Shown here piece after piece: positions 1 through 7,137 of a DNA stretch of 28,359 nt. Origin of the DNA: an uncultured Oscillospiraceae bacterium (lineage in GTDB: Bacteria > Bacillota > Clostridia > Oscillospirales > Oscillospiraceae); the NCBI GenBank assembly GCA_904398675.1, contig CAJFPI010000088.1, positions 1-28,359 on the forward strand, in the 5' to 3' direction. Each line of letters starts with the position of its first letter. Position 1 is the first letter of the stretch. A model generated the notes under the pieces. That model was not told the DNA's origin. It did no database searches and saw nothing but the letters and a program-made list of their open reading frames with translations. A program made the translations under genes and the position numbers.

Positions 1-770
1 AAGGCCACGCCGGTGCCGGAGGTGTCGCCCATGTTGCCGAACACCATCATCTGCACGTTGACGGCAGTGCCCCAGGAGGAGGGAATGTCGTTCATGCGGC
101 GGTAGTAGATGGCGCGGGGGTTGTCCCAGGAGCGGAACACGGCCCGGACAGCGCCCATCAGCTGCTCGCGGGCATCCTGGGGGAAGTCCTCGCCGATTTT
201 TTCCTTATACTCGGCCTTGAACATCTCGGCCAGTTCCTTCAGGTCCTTGGCGGTCAGCTCAGTGTCCAGGGTGACGCCGCGCTTTTGCTTCATCTCATCG
301 ATCAGCTCTTCGAAATGCTTTTTGCCGACCTCCATGACCACGTCGGAATACATCTGGATGAAACGGCGGTAGGAGTCATAGGCAAAGCGGGGATTCTTGG
401 TCTTCTTGGCAAAGGCCTCCACCACCCGGTCGTTGAGGCCCAGGTTCAAAATGGTGTCCATCATGCCGGGCATGGAGGCCCGGGCGCCGGAGCGGACAGA
501 GACCAACAGGGGGTTGTTCATGTCGCCGAACTTCTTGCCGGTGATATCCTCCAGCTTGCCCATGTATTCCATGATCTCATCCTGAATTTCGGCGTTGATC
601 TGGCGGCCGTCCTGGTAGTACTGGGTGCAGGCCTCGGTGGTGATGGTAAAGCCCTGGGGAACCGGCATGCCGAGATTCGTCATCTCCGCCAGATTGGCTC
701 CCTTGCCGCCCAGCAGCTCGCGCATTTTTCCGTTTCCTTCGGAAAACAGGTACACGAATTTTTTGCTCAC
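1..770 (-). CDS. ppdK: Pyruvate, phosphate dikinase, N-terminal part (3' end outside window)
   Basis: PPDK interconverts pyruvate, ATP and Pi with phosphoenolpyruvate, AMP and PPi in the cytoplasm. In anaerobic Clostridia it often works in glycolysis or anaplerosis. About 256 codons are visible, all from the N-terminal ATP-grasp nucleotide-binding domain. The protein opens SKKFVYLFSEGNGKMRELLG, followed by GGKGANLAEM near residues 21-30 and SVRSGARASMPGMMDT near residues 90-105, both hallmarks of the family. The start is a GTG at 768-770. It lies 8 nt after AGGAGG, whereas the ATG slightly upstream is in another frame. The phosphohistidine and PEP-binding domains lie beyond the window edge. 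The gene is divergent from holB and has its own promoter. Identity is certain; completeness cannot be judged. Confidence 0.96.
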   Translation of the reverse strand, partial: MSKKFVYLFSEGNGKMRELLGGKGANLAEMTNLGMPVPQGFTITTEACTQYYQDGRQINAEIQDEIMEYMGKLEDITGKKFGDMNNPLLVSVRSGARASMPGMMDTILNLGLNDRVVEAFAKKTKNPRFAYDSYRRFIQMYSDVVMEVGKKHFEELIDEMKQKRGVTLDTELTAKDLKELAEMFKAEYKEKIGEDFPQDAREQLMGAVRAVFRSWDNPRAIYYRRMNDIPSSWGTAVNVQMMVFGNMGDTSGTGVA

Positions 771-827
771 GATACATTTCCTCCTGTTAAAATGTGGTTG
801 TTCTTCAGACAGTTCTCAGGCCCTCTT

Positions 828-855
828 ATTATAATCCATTTTGAACTTTTCGCAA
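828..855 (-). promoter_or_regulatory. Putative sigma-A promoter for ppdK
   Basis: Read on the minus strand, TTGCGA (850-855) and a perfect TATAAT (828-833) are separated by 16 nt. The predicted start of transcription is about 50 nt upstream of the ppdK GTG codon. Seen by eye, not measured. Confidence 0.65.
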
Positions 856-945
856 GAGGATTTACCGATTTTTTTCATATTTTTTCCCTATTCTGCAGAC
901 AAAATGGTAAAAACGTGTAGGAAGATATTTTGTGTAGTCCGCAGG

Positions 946-975
946 TTGCAATTTTGGCCGTCTCTATGATATAAT
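946..975 (+). promoter_or_regulatory. Putative sigma-A promoter for holB-ricT
   Basis: TTGCAA (946-951) and TATAAT (970-975) are separated by 18 nt. The element lies about 110 nt upstream of the holB ATG. The -10 box is perfect and the spacing slightly long. Confidence 0.55.
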
Positions 976-1093
976 AACAACGATTACGCATAAATCTCTC
1001 CGCATATAAGCCAAAGCTGTACAAATTTGGCGCTCAGCGGAGAGAGACGCGCCGGCGAAGGCCGACTGACAGGGATCCGGAGGTGTAACCGGC

Positions 1094-1909
1094 ATGGGAA
1101 TATGGACCATAGAGGGGAATGAGCGGCTGGAGCAGGAGATCCGCACCGCCGCCCGGCGCGGGACGCTGGGCAGCGCGTTCATCCTCAGCGGCGGGGCCGA
1201 TCCCATGGCGGCGGCCCGCTTTTTGACGGCGGCTATGGAGTGCCGGGGCGGGGAACCCCCCTGCGGCCGGTGTGCGGCCTGCCGCAAGGTGGAGGCCGGG
1301 ATCCACCCGGATGTGATCGTGGTGGAGGACGCCGAGCATAAGAATATTTCCATGGAGATCCTCCGCTCTGTCCGCAGCGACGCCTATATTCTGCCCAATG
1401 AAGGGAACCGGAAGGTCTATATTTTTCCGGACTGCGCCCGGCTTGACGCCAAGAGCCAGAATGTGCTGCTGAAGGTGCTGGAGGACGGGCCGGCCCATGC
1501 CGCCTTTCTTTTCTGCGCCCAGAGCAGCGCCCAGCTGCTGCCCACCATCCGCTCCCGCTGCGTGACGCTGCGATTGGCGGAGGACGGCGGCCTCCAGACG
1601 GAGCGCGCGGCGGCAGAGACGCTGTGCGATACGCTGCTCAGCCGAGATCTGCTGGGTCTCACGGCCTTTTTTACCGGCGTCGAGACCGGGAAAATGAAGC
1701 GGGAGGAGCTGCAGGAGCTGCTGGTGGAGACCAGGGAGAAACTGGCGGAGACGCTGACCTCCGACGGGGGGGGGCGCCTTACCCGGCGGCAGCGGATGGA
1801 GATGGCCGGCGTGCTGGAGCGGCATATCCGGCAGCTGCGGTTCAACCTGGGCGTGGGACATGCAGCGGGCGCTCTGTCGGTGGAGCTGGCGCGGATCATG
1901 CGGGAATAA
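1094..1909 (+). CDS. holB: DNA polymerase III, delta' subunit (clamp loader)
   Basis: HolB is the delta' subunit of the clamp-loader complex that places the beta sliding clamp on primed DNA. The 271-residue product starts at an ATG preceded by GGAGGTG (1079-1085). Four cysteines at residues 50, 57, 60 and 63 form the zinc module typical of clamp-loader AAA+ subunits. The Walker A region (around residues 32-40) has no lysine, as expected for delta', which does not hydrolyse ATP. The segment LDAKSQNVLLKVLEDGP and an SRC motif near 155 are classic for the family. It is shorter than the roughly 330 residues of Bacillus HolB. It is followed 24 nt downstream by ricT, the usual Firmicutes order, so the two are probably cotranscribed. 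Confidence 0.93.
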   Translation: MGIWTIEGNERLEQEIRTAARRGTLGSAFILSGGADPMAAARFLTAAMECRGGEPPCGRCAACRKVEAGIHPDVIVVEDAEHKNISMEILRSVRSDAYILPNEGNRKVYIFPDCARLDAKSQNVLLKVLEDGPAHAAFLFCAQSSAQLLPTIRSRCVTLRLAEDGGLQTERAAAETLCDTLLSRDLLGLTAFFTGVETGKMKREELQELLVETREKLAETLTSDGGGRLTRRQRMEMAGVLERHIRQLRFNLGVGHAAGALSVELARIMRE

Positions 1910-1933
1910 TATATTGCAAAGGGGGAGTTCCTC

Positions 1934-3250
1934 TTGACAGAAGTCATCAGCGTCCGCTTTCGCGGCGGATGCAAATCCTATTATTTTGATCCCAGAGGGC
2001 TGTCGGTACAGGCGGGACAGGCTGTGATTGTGGAGACCGCCTCGGGAAACGAATTTGCCCAGTGCTGTGAGGAAAACCACCAGGTGGAGGACCAGAGCAT
2101 TGTAAAGCCTCTCCGGCCGGTGGTGCGGGTGGCCACGGAAAACGACCGGCGCACCAACGAGCTCAACCGCCAGCGGGAAAAGGAGGCCTTTACCATCTGT
2201 GAGCGGAAGATCGCCGCCCACAAGCTGGAGATGAAACTGATCCGCGTGGAGAGCAACTTCGACGGCAGCAAGATCATCTTCTTCTTTACCGCCGAGGGGC
2301 GGGTGGACTTCCGGGAGCTGGTGAAGGACCTGGCCAATGTGTTCCGTGCCCGCATTGAGCTCAGGCAGGTGGGCGTGCGGGACGAGGCCAAGATGATCGG
2401 CGGCCTGGGCATCTGCGGGCAACCCTTGTGCTGCAGCCGGTTTTTGGACGAGTTCATGCCGGTGTCCATCAAGATGGCCAAGACGCAGAATCTGAGCCTG
2501 AACCCCACCAAAATCTCCGGTATCTGCGGCCGCCTCATGTGCTGCCTCAAGTATGAGCAGAACGCCTATGAGGACGCCATGAAACGCATGCCGAAAAACG
2601 ACTCCTTTGTGCTGACGCCGGACGGCCCGGGCAACATCACCTCTGTGGATGTGCTGCGGGAGGAGGCCAAGGTGAAACTGGACGACAGCCCCGACGCGCC
2701 CAAGACCTATAAGGGCTGCGAGCTCCAGGTGCTCCGCAACGGCAAGGGCAGCCGGGAGGGCATCGAGATCCCCGCCGAGCGGCCCAAGCGCTATATCGCC
2801 CCGGAGACGGAGCGCGTACAGGCGGAGGACCGGTTCACGCCGCTCTTCGGTTTCCAGGAGGAGCCGGTGGCGGCGGCCAGCGAGGCCGAGGGCGAGAAAC
2901 GGGAGAAGAGCCGCCGCCGCAGGAGAGGCGGCCGGGGCCGCGGACAGGGAAAGGACGCTGCGGCCCAGCCCCGGCGGGAGGAGAGCCGGCGGGAGCCGGT
3001 GGTTCAGGTGGAAAAAATTGCGGTAAAAGCCAGCGGCGATTTGACGGCAGAGAAAAAGGCTGCCGCCGACCGGAGAGCCAGCGGCGAGCGCAGCAGCCAC
3101 CGCCGCGGCGAGGGCAGCCAGGAGCGGCGCCATGCCGCGGCGAGCCAGCAGCAGGCAGCTGAGCATAAGACGGAGGGCGGCAGCACCCATCGCCGCCGCC
3201 GCAGACCCAGGCGGCGCAGCGGAGGCTCCGGCGAGAAAAAGGAATCCTGA
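1934..3250 (+). CDS. ricT: RicT (YaaT/PSP1) regulator of RNA maturation, with long basic tail
   Basis: RicT belongs to the PSP1 family. In Bacillus it forms the RicAFT (Y) complex that guides RNase Y-dependent mRNA processing and carries Fe-S clusters. Translation starts at TTG 1934, 7 nt after GGGGGAG; no ATG fits. The conserved core runs from about residue 1 to 280. It includes the two cysteine motifs ICGQPLCC (C161, C166, C167) and ICGRLMCC (C198, C203, C204). From about residue 315 to 438 the protein carries a low-complexity tail rich in Arg, Glu, Gly and Ala, with runs such as SRRRRRGGRGRGQG. Bacillus RicT, about 275 residues, lacks this tail. It probably binds RNA, by inference from composition. 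The gene ends 6 nt before a terminator. Confidence 0.92.
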   Translation: MTEVISVRFRGGCKSYYFDPRGLSVQAGQAVIVETASGNEFAQCCEENHQVEDQSIVKPLRPVVRVATENDRRTNELNRQREKEAFTICERKIAAHKLEMKLIRVESNFDGSKIIFFFTAEGRVDFRELVKDLANVFRARIELRQVGVRDEAKMIGGLGICGQPLCCSRFLDEFMPVSIKMAKTQNLSLNPTKISGICGRLMCCLKYEQNAYEDAMKRMPKNDSFVLTPDGPGNITSVDVLREEAKVKLDDSPDAPKTYKGCELQVLRNGKGSREGIEIPAERPKRYIAPETERVQAEDRFTPLFGFQEEPVAAASEAEGEKREKSRRRRRGGRGRGQGKDAAAQPRREESRREPVVQVEKIAVKASGDLTAEKKAAADRRASGERSSHRRGEGSQERRHAAASQQQAAEHKTEGGSTHRRRRRPRRRSGGSGEKKES

Positions 3251-3256
3251 AAAAAG

Positions 3257-3289
3257 AAGGCCCCCGGCGCATGTCGCCGGGGGCCTTTT
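3257..3289 (+). terminator. Intrinsic terminator after ricT, possibly bidirectional
   Basis: An 11-bp GC stem (3259-3269 with 3275-3285) is extended by two A-T pairs and capped by the five-base loop CATGT. It is followed by TTTT and preceded by an A-run, so the same hairpin could also stop the convergent minus-strand glp transcript ending at 3336. Confidence 0.9.
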
Positions 3290-3335
3290 CTGCGGGCCTA
3301 TACATTATAATAATATAAATAAGCGATCCAACGGC

Positions 3336-3704
3336 TCACATCGCCGCGGCCACCGCCTTGGTGGCCACCACGTCCACCCCGGTGCCGGCCACGTTCCGGA
3401 GCACCACATCACCGATCGCTACCGGCGCGCTGACCACCACCTGGCGCAGCGCCTCGGCACAGGCGAAGATCGTCCCCTTGGGGATGTCCTGGGCGGTCTT
3501 CACCGACACCACCGGCGCCGCGCCTCCGGCTACCCGGACGGTGGAGGTGACGATGCGGGTGGGATTGGTGACCTCCTTGCGGGCATAAGTTTCTCCGCGC
3601 TTGCAGGTAAAGCCCTCGATGGACTGGATCTGGCCGTTTTCCATTGTCACAGTGATCGGGCAGCCCATGGGGCACCCGATACAGGTCAATTGCCGCTGCT
3701 CCAT
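3336..3704 (-). CDS. DUF1667 protein, four-cysteine accessory subunit of glycerol-3-phosphate oxidation
   Basis: This 122-residue protein belongs to the DUF1667 family, which is regularly the last gene of anaerobic glycerol-3-phosphate dehydrogenase clusters (the Thermotoga glp cluster has the same arrangement). Cysteines 8, 11 and 15 (TCIGCPMGC) plus C34 (FTCKRGE) form a compact cluster-like set near the N-terminus that could bind Fe-S or another metal. The function is not established. An electron-transfer subunit is the obvious inference. It starts 3 nt after the oxidoreductase stop, so it is translationally linked to it. Confidence 0.85.
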   Translation of the reverse strand: MEQRQLTCIGCPMGCPITVTMENGQIQSIEGFTCKRGETYARKEVTNPTRIVTSTVRVAGGAAPVVSVKTAQDIPKGTIFACAEALRQVVVSAPVAIGDVVLRNVAGTGVDVVATKAVAAAM

Positions 3705-3706
3705 TC

Positions 3707-4969
3707 TTACGCCTCCTCTATGGTGATGGTGATTTCCCTGCAGTCCGGCCGCTGGAGAAGGTCCGCCCTCTTCAGCGTCACCTGTTCCATCTCCCCGGGG
3801 GCCATGATCTGCCGCTTTTTCCGCCAGACCCGCTCGCCGTCCAGATAGACGGCGGTGCAGCAGCTGCGGTAGACGTCCCCCACCCGGAACCGGATCACCT
3901 GCTCCTCCGCCATGGCGGCGGGATGGATGGCGGCGGGCACCGTGTAGCGCACGCCCCCCTTGGCGCGGACCGGGATGGCGGCGGCGCTCTCCGGCCGCTC
4001 CCCCCGGAGGTACCGGGCGGCGGCCGCGCCGGCGGCGGCGGCCTCCTGGGAGACGAAATCCACCAGATCGTGGACATGGAGCACATTGCCGCAGGCGAAG
4101 ATGCCGGGGACGGAGGTCTCCAGGCTCTCGTCCACCACCGGGCCGGAGGTGACCGGGCTGAGGGATACCCCCGCCCCCCGGCTCAGCTCATTTTCCGGGA
4201 TCAGACCACAGGAGAGGAGGAGGGTGTCGCACTCGTAGTCCTCCTCCGTGCCGGGGATGGGGCGGCGGTTCTCGTCTACTGCCGCCAGGGTGACGCCGGT
4301 GAGGCGCTCCCTGCCCCGGATGTCCACCACCGTGTGGCTGAGCTTGAGGGGGATGCCGAAGTCATCCAGGCACTGGACGATGTTCCGCTTGAGGCCGCCG
4401 GAGTAGGGCATCAGCTCCGCCACCACCTGGACCTCGGCCCCCTCCAGGGTCATGCGCCGGGCCATGATAAGGCCGATGTCGCCGCTGCCCAGGATCACCA
4501 CCTTCCGCCCGGGAAGATAGCCCTCCATGTTCACCAGGCGCTGGGCGGTGCCGGCGGTGAAGATGCCGGCGGGGCGGGTGCCAGGGATATTCAGGGCGCC
4601 CCGGGGCCGCTCCCGGCAGCCCATGGCCAGGATGACAGCCCCGGCCTGCAGCTGGAAGAGACCCTCGGTGCGGTTCATGGCGGTGACCACCCGGTCCGGG
4701 GAGATCTCCAGCACCATGGTGTCCAGCAGACAGGGGATCTGCCGCTGCCGCACCTGGTCAATGTACCGGGCGGCATACTCCGGGCCGGTGAGCTCCTCCT
4801 GGAAGGTGTGGAGGCCAAAGCCGTTGTGGATGCACTGGTTCAAAATGCCTCCCAGCTCCCGGTCCCGCTCCAGGATCAGCAGGTTTTCCACCCCGGCGTC
4901 CCGGGCGCTGACCGCGGCGGCCAGGCCGGCCGGCCCCCCGCCGATGATCACAAGGTCATACTGTTTCAT
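3707..4969 (-). CDS. FAD/NAD(P)-binding oxidoreductase, partner of GlpA-like dehydrogenase
   Basis: The 420-residue product is a pyridine nucleotide-disulphide oxidoreductase family flavoprotein. It carries an N-terminal FAD motif IIGGGPAGLAAA (residues 8-19), a second dinucleotide motif ILGSGDIG (159-166), probably for NAD(P)H, and a late FAD-contact segment GIFACGNVLHVHD. C46 in LNQCIHNGFG is conserved in this subgroup as I remember it. It sits 1 nt after the GlpA-like gene and 2 nt before the DUF1667 gene. The likely job is to pass electrons from glycerol-3-phosphate oxidation to a nicotinamide or other acceptor, in place of the GlpB/GlpC subunits of enteric bacteria. That role is inferred from context. 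Confidence 0.85.
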   Translation of the reverse strand: MKQYDLVIIGGGPAGLAAAVSARDAGVENLLILERDRELGGILNQCIHNGFGLHTFQEELTGPEYAARYIDQVRQRQIPCLLDTMVLEISPDRVVTAMNRTEGLFQLQAGAVILAMGCRERPRGALNIPGTRPAGIFTAGTAQRLVNMEGYLPGRKVVILGSGDIGLIMARRMTLEGAEVQVVAELMPYSGGLKRNIVQCLDDFGIPLKLSHTVVDIRGRERLTGVTLAAVDENRRPIPGTEEDYECDTLLLSCGLIPENELSRGAGVSLSPVTSGPVVDESLETSVPGIFACGNVLHVHDLVDFVSQEAAAAGAAAARYLRGERPESAAAIPVRAKGGVRYTVPAAIHPAAMAEEQVIRFRVGDVYRSCCTAVYLDGERVWRKKRQIMAPGEMEQVTLKRADLLQRPDCREITITIEEA

Positions 4970-4970
4970 C

Positions 4971-6407
4971 TCACACGCCCTCCTTGCTCTTGCCCACCGT
5001 CAGGCGGGACTGGCCGCCGCACTTGGTGACATCGCCCAGGTCCATCCCCGTCTCCCGGGCGATGAGCTCCATCACACGGGGGGAGCAGAACCCGCCCTGG
5101 CACCGGCCCATGCCGGCCCGGGTCCGGCGCTTGACGCCGTCCAGGCTCCTGGCGCCCAGGGGCCGGCGGATGGCGTCCAGGATCTCCCCCTCCGTGATCC
5201 CCTCGCACCTGCAGATCACCCGGCCGTAGGCGGGTTTTTCCCGGATGAGGGCCTGCCGCTCCTGGAAGGACAGGCCCTGGGGGTTCAGGATCCCCTTGCG
5301 GGTGGGGATGAAGTCCGGGTTGGGCTCCAGGGAGAGTTTCTCCCGGAGAAGGCCCGCCATCCGCTCGCCGATGGCGGGGGAGGAGCTGAGGCCCGGGGAT
5401 TCAATGCCGGCGCAGTCGAAAAAGCCGGGGGCGTCGGCCACCTCGTCTACAATGAACTCATGGCCCTCCTCGTGGGCCCGGAGACCGGCGAAGGAGGTGA
5501 TGGTCTGCCGCAGAGGCAGATTTTTTACCGTGACGGCCGCCTTCTCCGCCACCTGGTCAAGGCCCTCCCGGGTGGTGGCGGTGCAGTCCCGGTCCTCCTG
5601 CTCGATGGCGGTGGGGCCCACCAGGGTGTTGCCGTGGACGGTGGGGGTCACAAGGACGCCCTTGCCCATTTTGTTGGGCAGCTGGAAGATGGTGTGATCC
5701 ACAAAGCCGCCGGTGGTTTTGTCCAGCAGGTAGTAGTCCCCCCGGCGGGGGATGATATGGAGCTTTTGGCCGCTGACCATGTTGTGGAGCTGGTCGGCAT
5801 GGGTGCCGGCTGCGTTCACAACGCACCGGGCGGAGAGGTCCCCCTTGTCGGTGTGGACGGTCCAGCCCTCCTGTTCCCGGGTAAAGCCGGTGACGGTGGT
5901 GTCAAACTGGAACCGCACGCCGTTGGCCGCGGCGTTTTCCGCCAGGGCGATGGTGAGGCCGAAGGGGCAGACGATGGCCCCCGTGGGCACGTCCAGGGCG
6001 GCCACCACATTGTCGGACACATTGGGCTCCATGGCGTGGATCTCCTCCGGTCCGATGATGCGCAGCCCCTCCACCCCGTTGGCAAGGCCCCGCTGATACA
6101 GCCGCTCCAGCCGGGGGCGGTCCTCCTCGCTCATGCACAGCACCAGCGAGCCGTTGCGCCGGTAGGGGAAGTCCAGCTCCCTGCTGAGCTCCTCCATCAT
6201 CTGGCTGCCCCGCAGGTTCAGCTGGGCCATCAGCGAGCCGGTGGGGGCGTCATAGCCCGCGTGGACAATGGCGCTGTTGGCCTTGGAGGTGCCGCAGCAC
6301 ACGTCCTCAAACCGCTCCAGCACCACCACATCGGCCCGGCAGCGGCTCAGCTCCCTGGCCACCGCCGCGCCCACCACGCCGGCGCCCACAATGATCACAT
6401 CATGCAT
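4971..6407 (-). CDS. glpA: GlpA-like anaerobic glycerol-3-phosphate dehydrogenase (FAD, BFD [2Fe-2S])
   Basis: The product oxidises sn-glycerol-3-phosphate to dihydroxyacetone phosphate, as judged from family and operon. The 478-residue protein has a DAO-type FAD domain opening VIIVGAGVVGAAVAREL (residues 4-20). It ends in a BFD-like [2Fe-2S] domain with cysteines 399, 401, 436 and 441 (ICRCEG and GRCQGGFC). I chose ATG 6405-6407, which follows GGGAGGG by 6 nt. An in-frame TTG five codons upstream would overlap that ribosome site. Gene order glpP, this gene, oxidoreductase, DUF1667 is the same as I recall from Thermotoga. Related proteins include other DAO-family dehydrogenases (L-2-hydroxyglutarate type), but GlpP next door favours glycerol-3-phosphate. 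Confidence 0.88.
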   Translation of the reverse strand: MHDVIIVGAGVVGAAVARELSRCRADVVVLERFEDVCCGTSKANSAIVHAGYDAPTGSLMAQLNLRGSQMMEELSRELDFPYRRNGSLVLCMSEEDRPRLERLYQRGLANGVEGLRIIGPEEIHAMEPNVSDNVVAALDVPTGAIVCPFGLTIALAENAAANGVRFQFDTTVTGFTREQEGWTVHTDKGDLSARCVVNAAGTHADQLHNMVSGQKLHIIPRRGDYYLLDKTTGGFVDHTIFQLPNKMGKGVLVTPTVHGNTLVGPTAIEQEDRDCTATTREGLDQVAEKAAVTVKNLPLRQTITSFAGLRAHEEGHEFIVDEVADAPGFFDCAGIESPGLSSSPAIGERMAGLLREKLSLEPNPDFIPTRKGILNPQGLSFQERQALIREKPAYGRVICRCEGITEGEILDAIRRPLGARSLDGVKRRTRAGMGRCQGGFCSPRVMELIARETGMDLGDVTKCGGQSRLTVGKSKEGV

Positions 6408-6428
6408 CTTGTTCCCTCCCAAAAGAAA

Positions 6429-6992
6429 TTACAGATCCCACACCGCCTCATCGGTGGTGGAAATAGCCACCGCGCCGGCGCCAAGCGCCGCCATCACGTC
6501 TCCCTTGTCCTCGATCAATCCTCCGCAGATCACCGGCTGGCGCACCGCGCCGCAGACCCGGGCGATCACCCGGGGCATCAGCCCGGGGAGGATCTCCACC
6601 ACGTCCGGGTGGGACGCGGCGGCGCTTTTGGCCACGTTCTGCAGCGACAGCGAGTCGAATACAAAGAACCGGTGGACCGTAAAGAGCCCCAGCTCCCTCC
6701 CCCGCTTGATAAAGGCAGGGCGGGTGCTGATGATGCCGCTGGCGCCGCTTTGGGCCAGGAAGTCCACCGCCACCTCCTTGGAGCCGAGCCCTGTTATCAG
6801 ATCCGCATGGACGATGGGATACTTCCCGGCGCCCCGCAGCCGGTCCACAATGCCGGCGATGCTGCACAGGTCCCCGTAGAGGACGAAGATCACCTTCAGG
6901 TCAGAGGCGAGAATGCGCGCCAGCCCCTCGTCGTTTTTTACCGCGGCGATGATAGGCGAGGCCTCAATGGCGGAGAGAATATGGTTTTTCAT
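6429..6992 (-). CDS. glpP: GlpP glycerol-3-phosphate-responsive antiterminator
   Basis: GlpP binds glycerol-3-phosphate and then the leader RNA of glp operons, allowing RNA polymerase to pass a terminator. The 187-residue protein shows the GlpP fold signatures VHADLITGLG (residues 61-70), GIISTRPAFIKRGRELG (86-102) and ICGGLIEDKGDV in the second half. I start it at ATG 6990-6992, 6 nt after GGAAGGGAG. An in-frame TTG seven codons upstream lies before the ribosome site. It is the first gene of the minus-strand glp operon, 21 nt ahead of the dehydrogenase. Its own leader contains the terminator that it presumably controls, so the operon would be autoregulated. Confidence 0.93.
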   Translation of the reverse strand: MKNHILSAIEASPIIAAVKNDEGLARILASDLKVIFVLYGDLCSIAGIVDRLRGAGKYPIVHADLITGLGSKEVAVDFLAQSGASGIISTRPAFIKRGRELGLFTVHRFFVFDSLSLQNVAKSAAASHPDVVEILPGLMPRVIARVCGAVRQPVICGGLIEDKGDVMAALGAGAVAISTTDEAVWDL

Positions 6993-7028
6993 AGGAAACT
7001 CCCTTCCAGTCAAGCGGACAGGGGTGGG

Positions 7029-7088
7029 AAAAAAGAAAAGAGCAAGACAATAGGGAAACGCCGGGGGGCGTCCCTATCATCTCGCTCT
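7029..7088 (-). terminator. Leader terminator upstream of glpP, probable GlpP target
   Basis: On the minus strand, 7071-7088 pairs with 7039-7056 over 18 consecutive positions including three G-U wobbles. A further GC-rich inner helix of about 4 bp is closed by a short C-rich loop. The 3' arm runs into UUU-C-UUUUUU (7038-7029). It lies between a consensus promoter and glpP, in the position where GlpP-type antitermination acts. It also blocks read-through from the upstream transporter gene. Confidence 0.85.
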
Positions 7089-7108
7089 CAACTCTCGCGA
7101 TTACCTTT

Positions 7109-7137
7109 ATCATACGAGCTTTCCCCGGCCCTGTCAA
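7109..7137 (-). promoter_or_regulatory. Consensus sigma-A promoter of the glp operon
   Basis: TTGACA (7132-7137) and TATGAT (7109-7114) on the minus strand are separated by exactly 17 nt. The -35 box overlaps the stop codon of the upstream transporter gene. Transcription would start just ahead of the leader terminator. Confidence 0.85.

Larger units (their letters stand above)
771..1093. other. Divergent intergenic region between ppdK and holB
   Basis: This 323-nt AT-richer region separates two genes transcribed in opposite directions. It holds one promoter-like pair for each direction (828-855 minus, 946-975 plus) and the two ribosome binding sites. I see no hairpin with a U-tract and no credible small coding frame. 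Confidence 0.7.

Noticed and set aside
1034..3190. Long open frame on the minus strand opposite holB and ricT (718 codons)
   Set aside because: It mirrors two clearly recognised genes in a GC-rich genome with strong codon bias, has low-complexity Leu/Ala/His/Arg composition and no recognisable domain.
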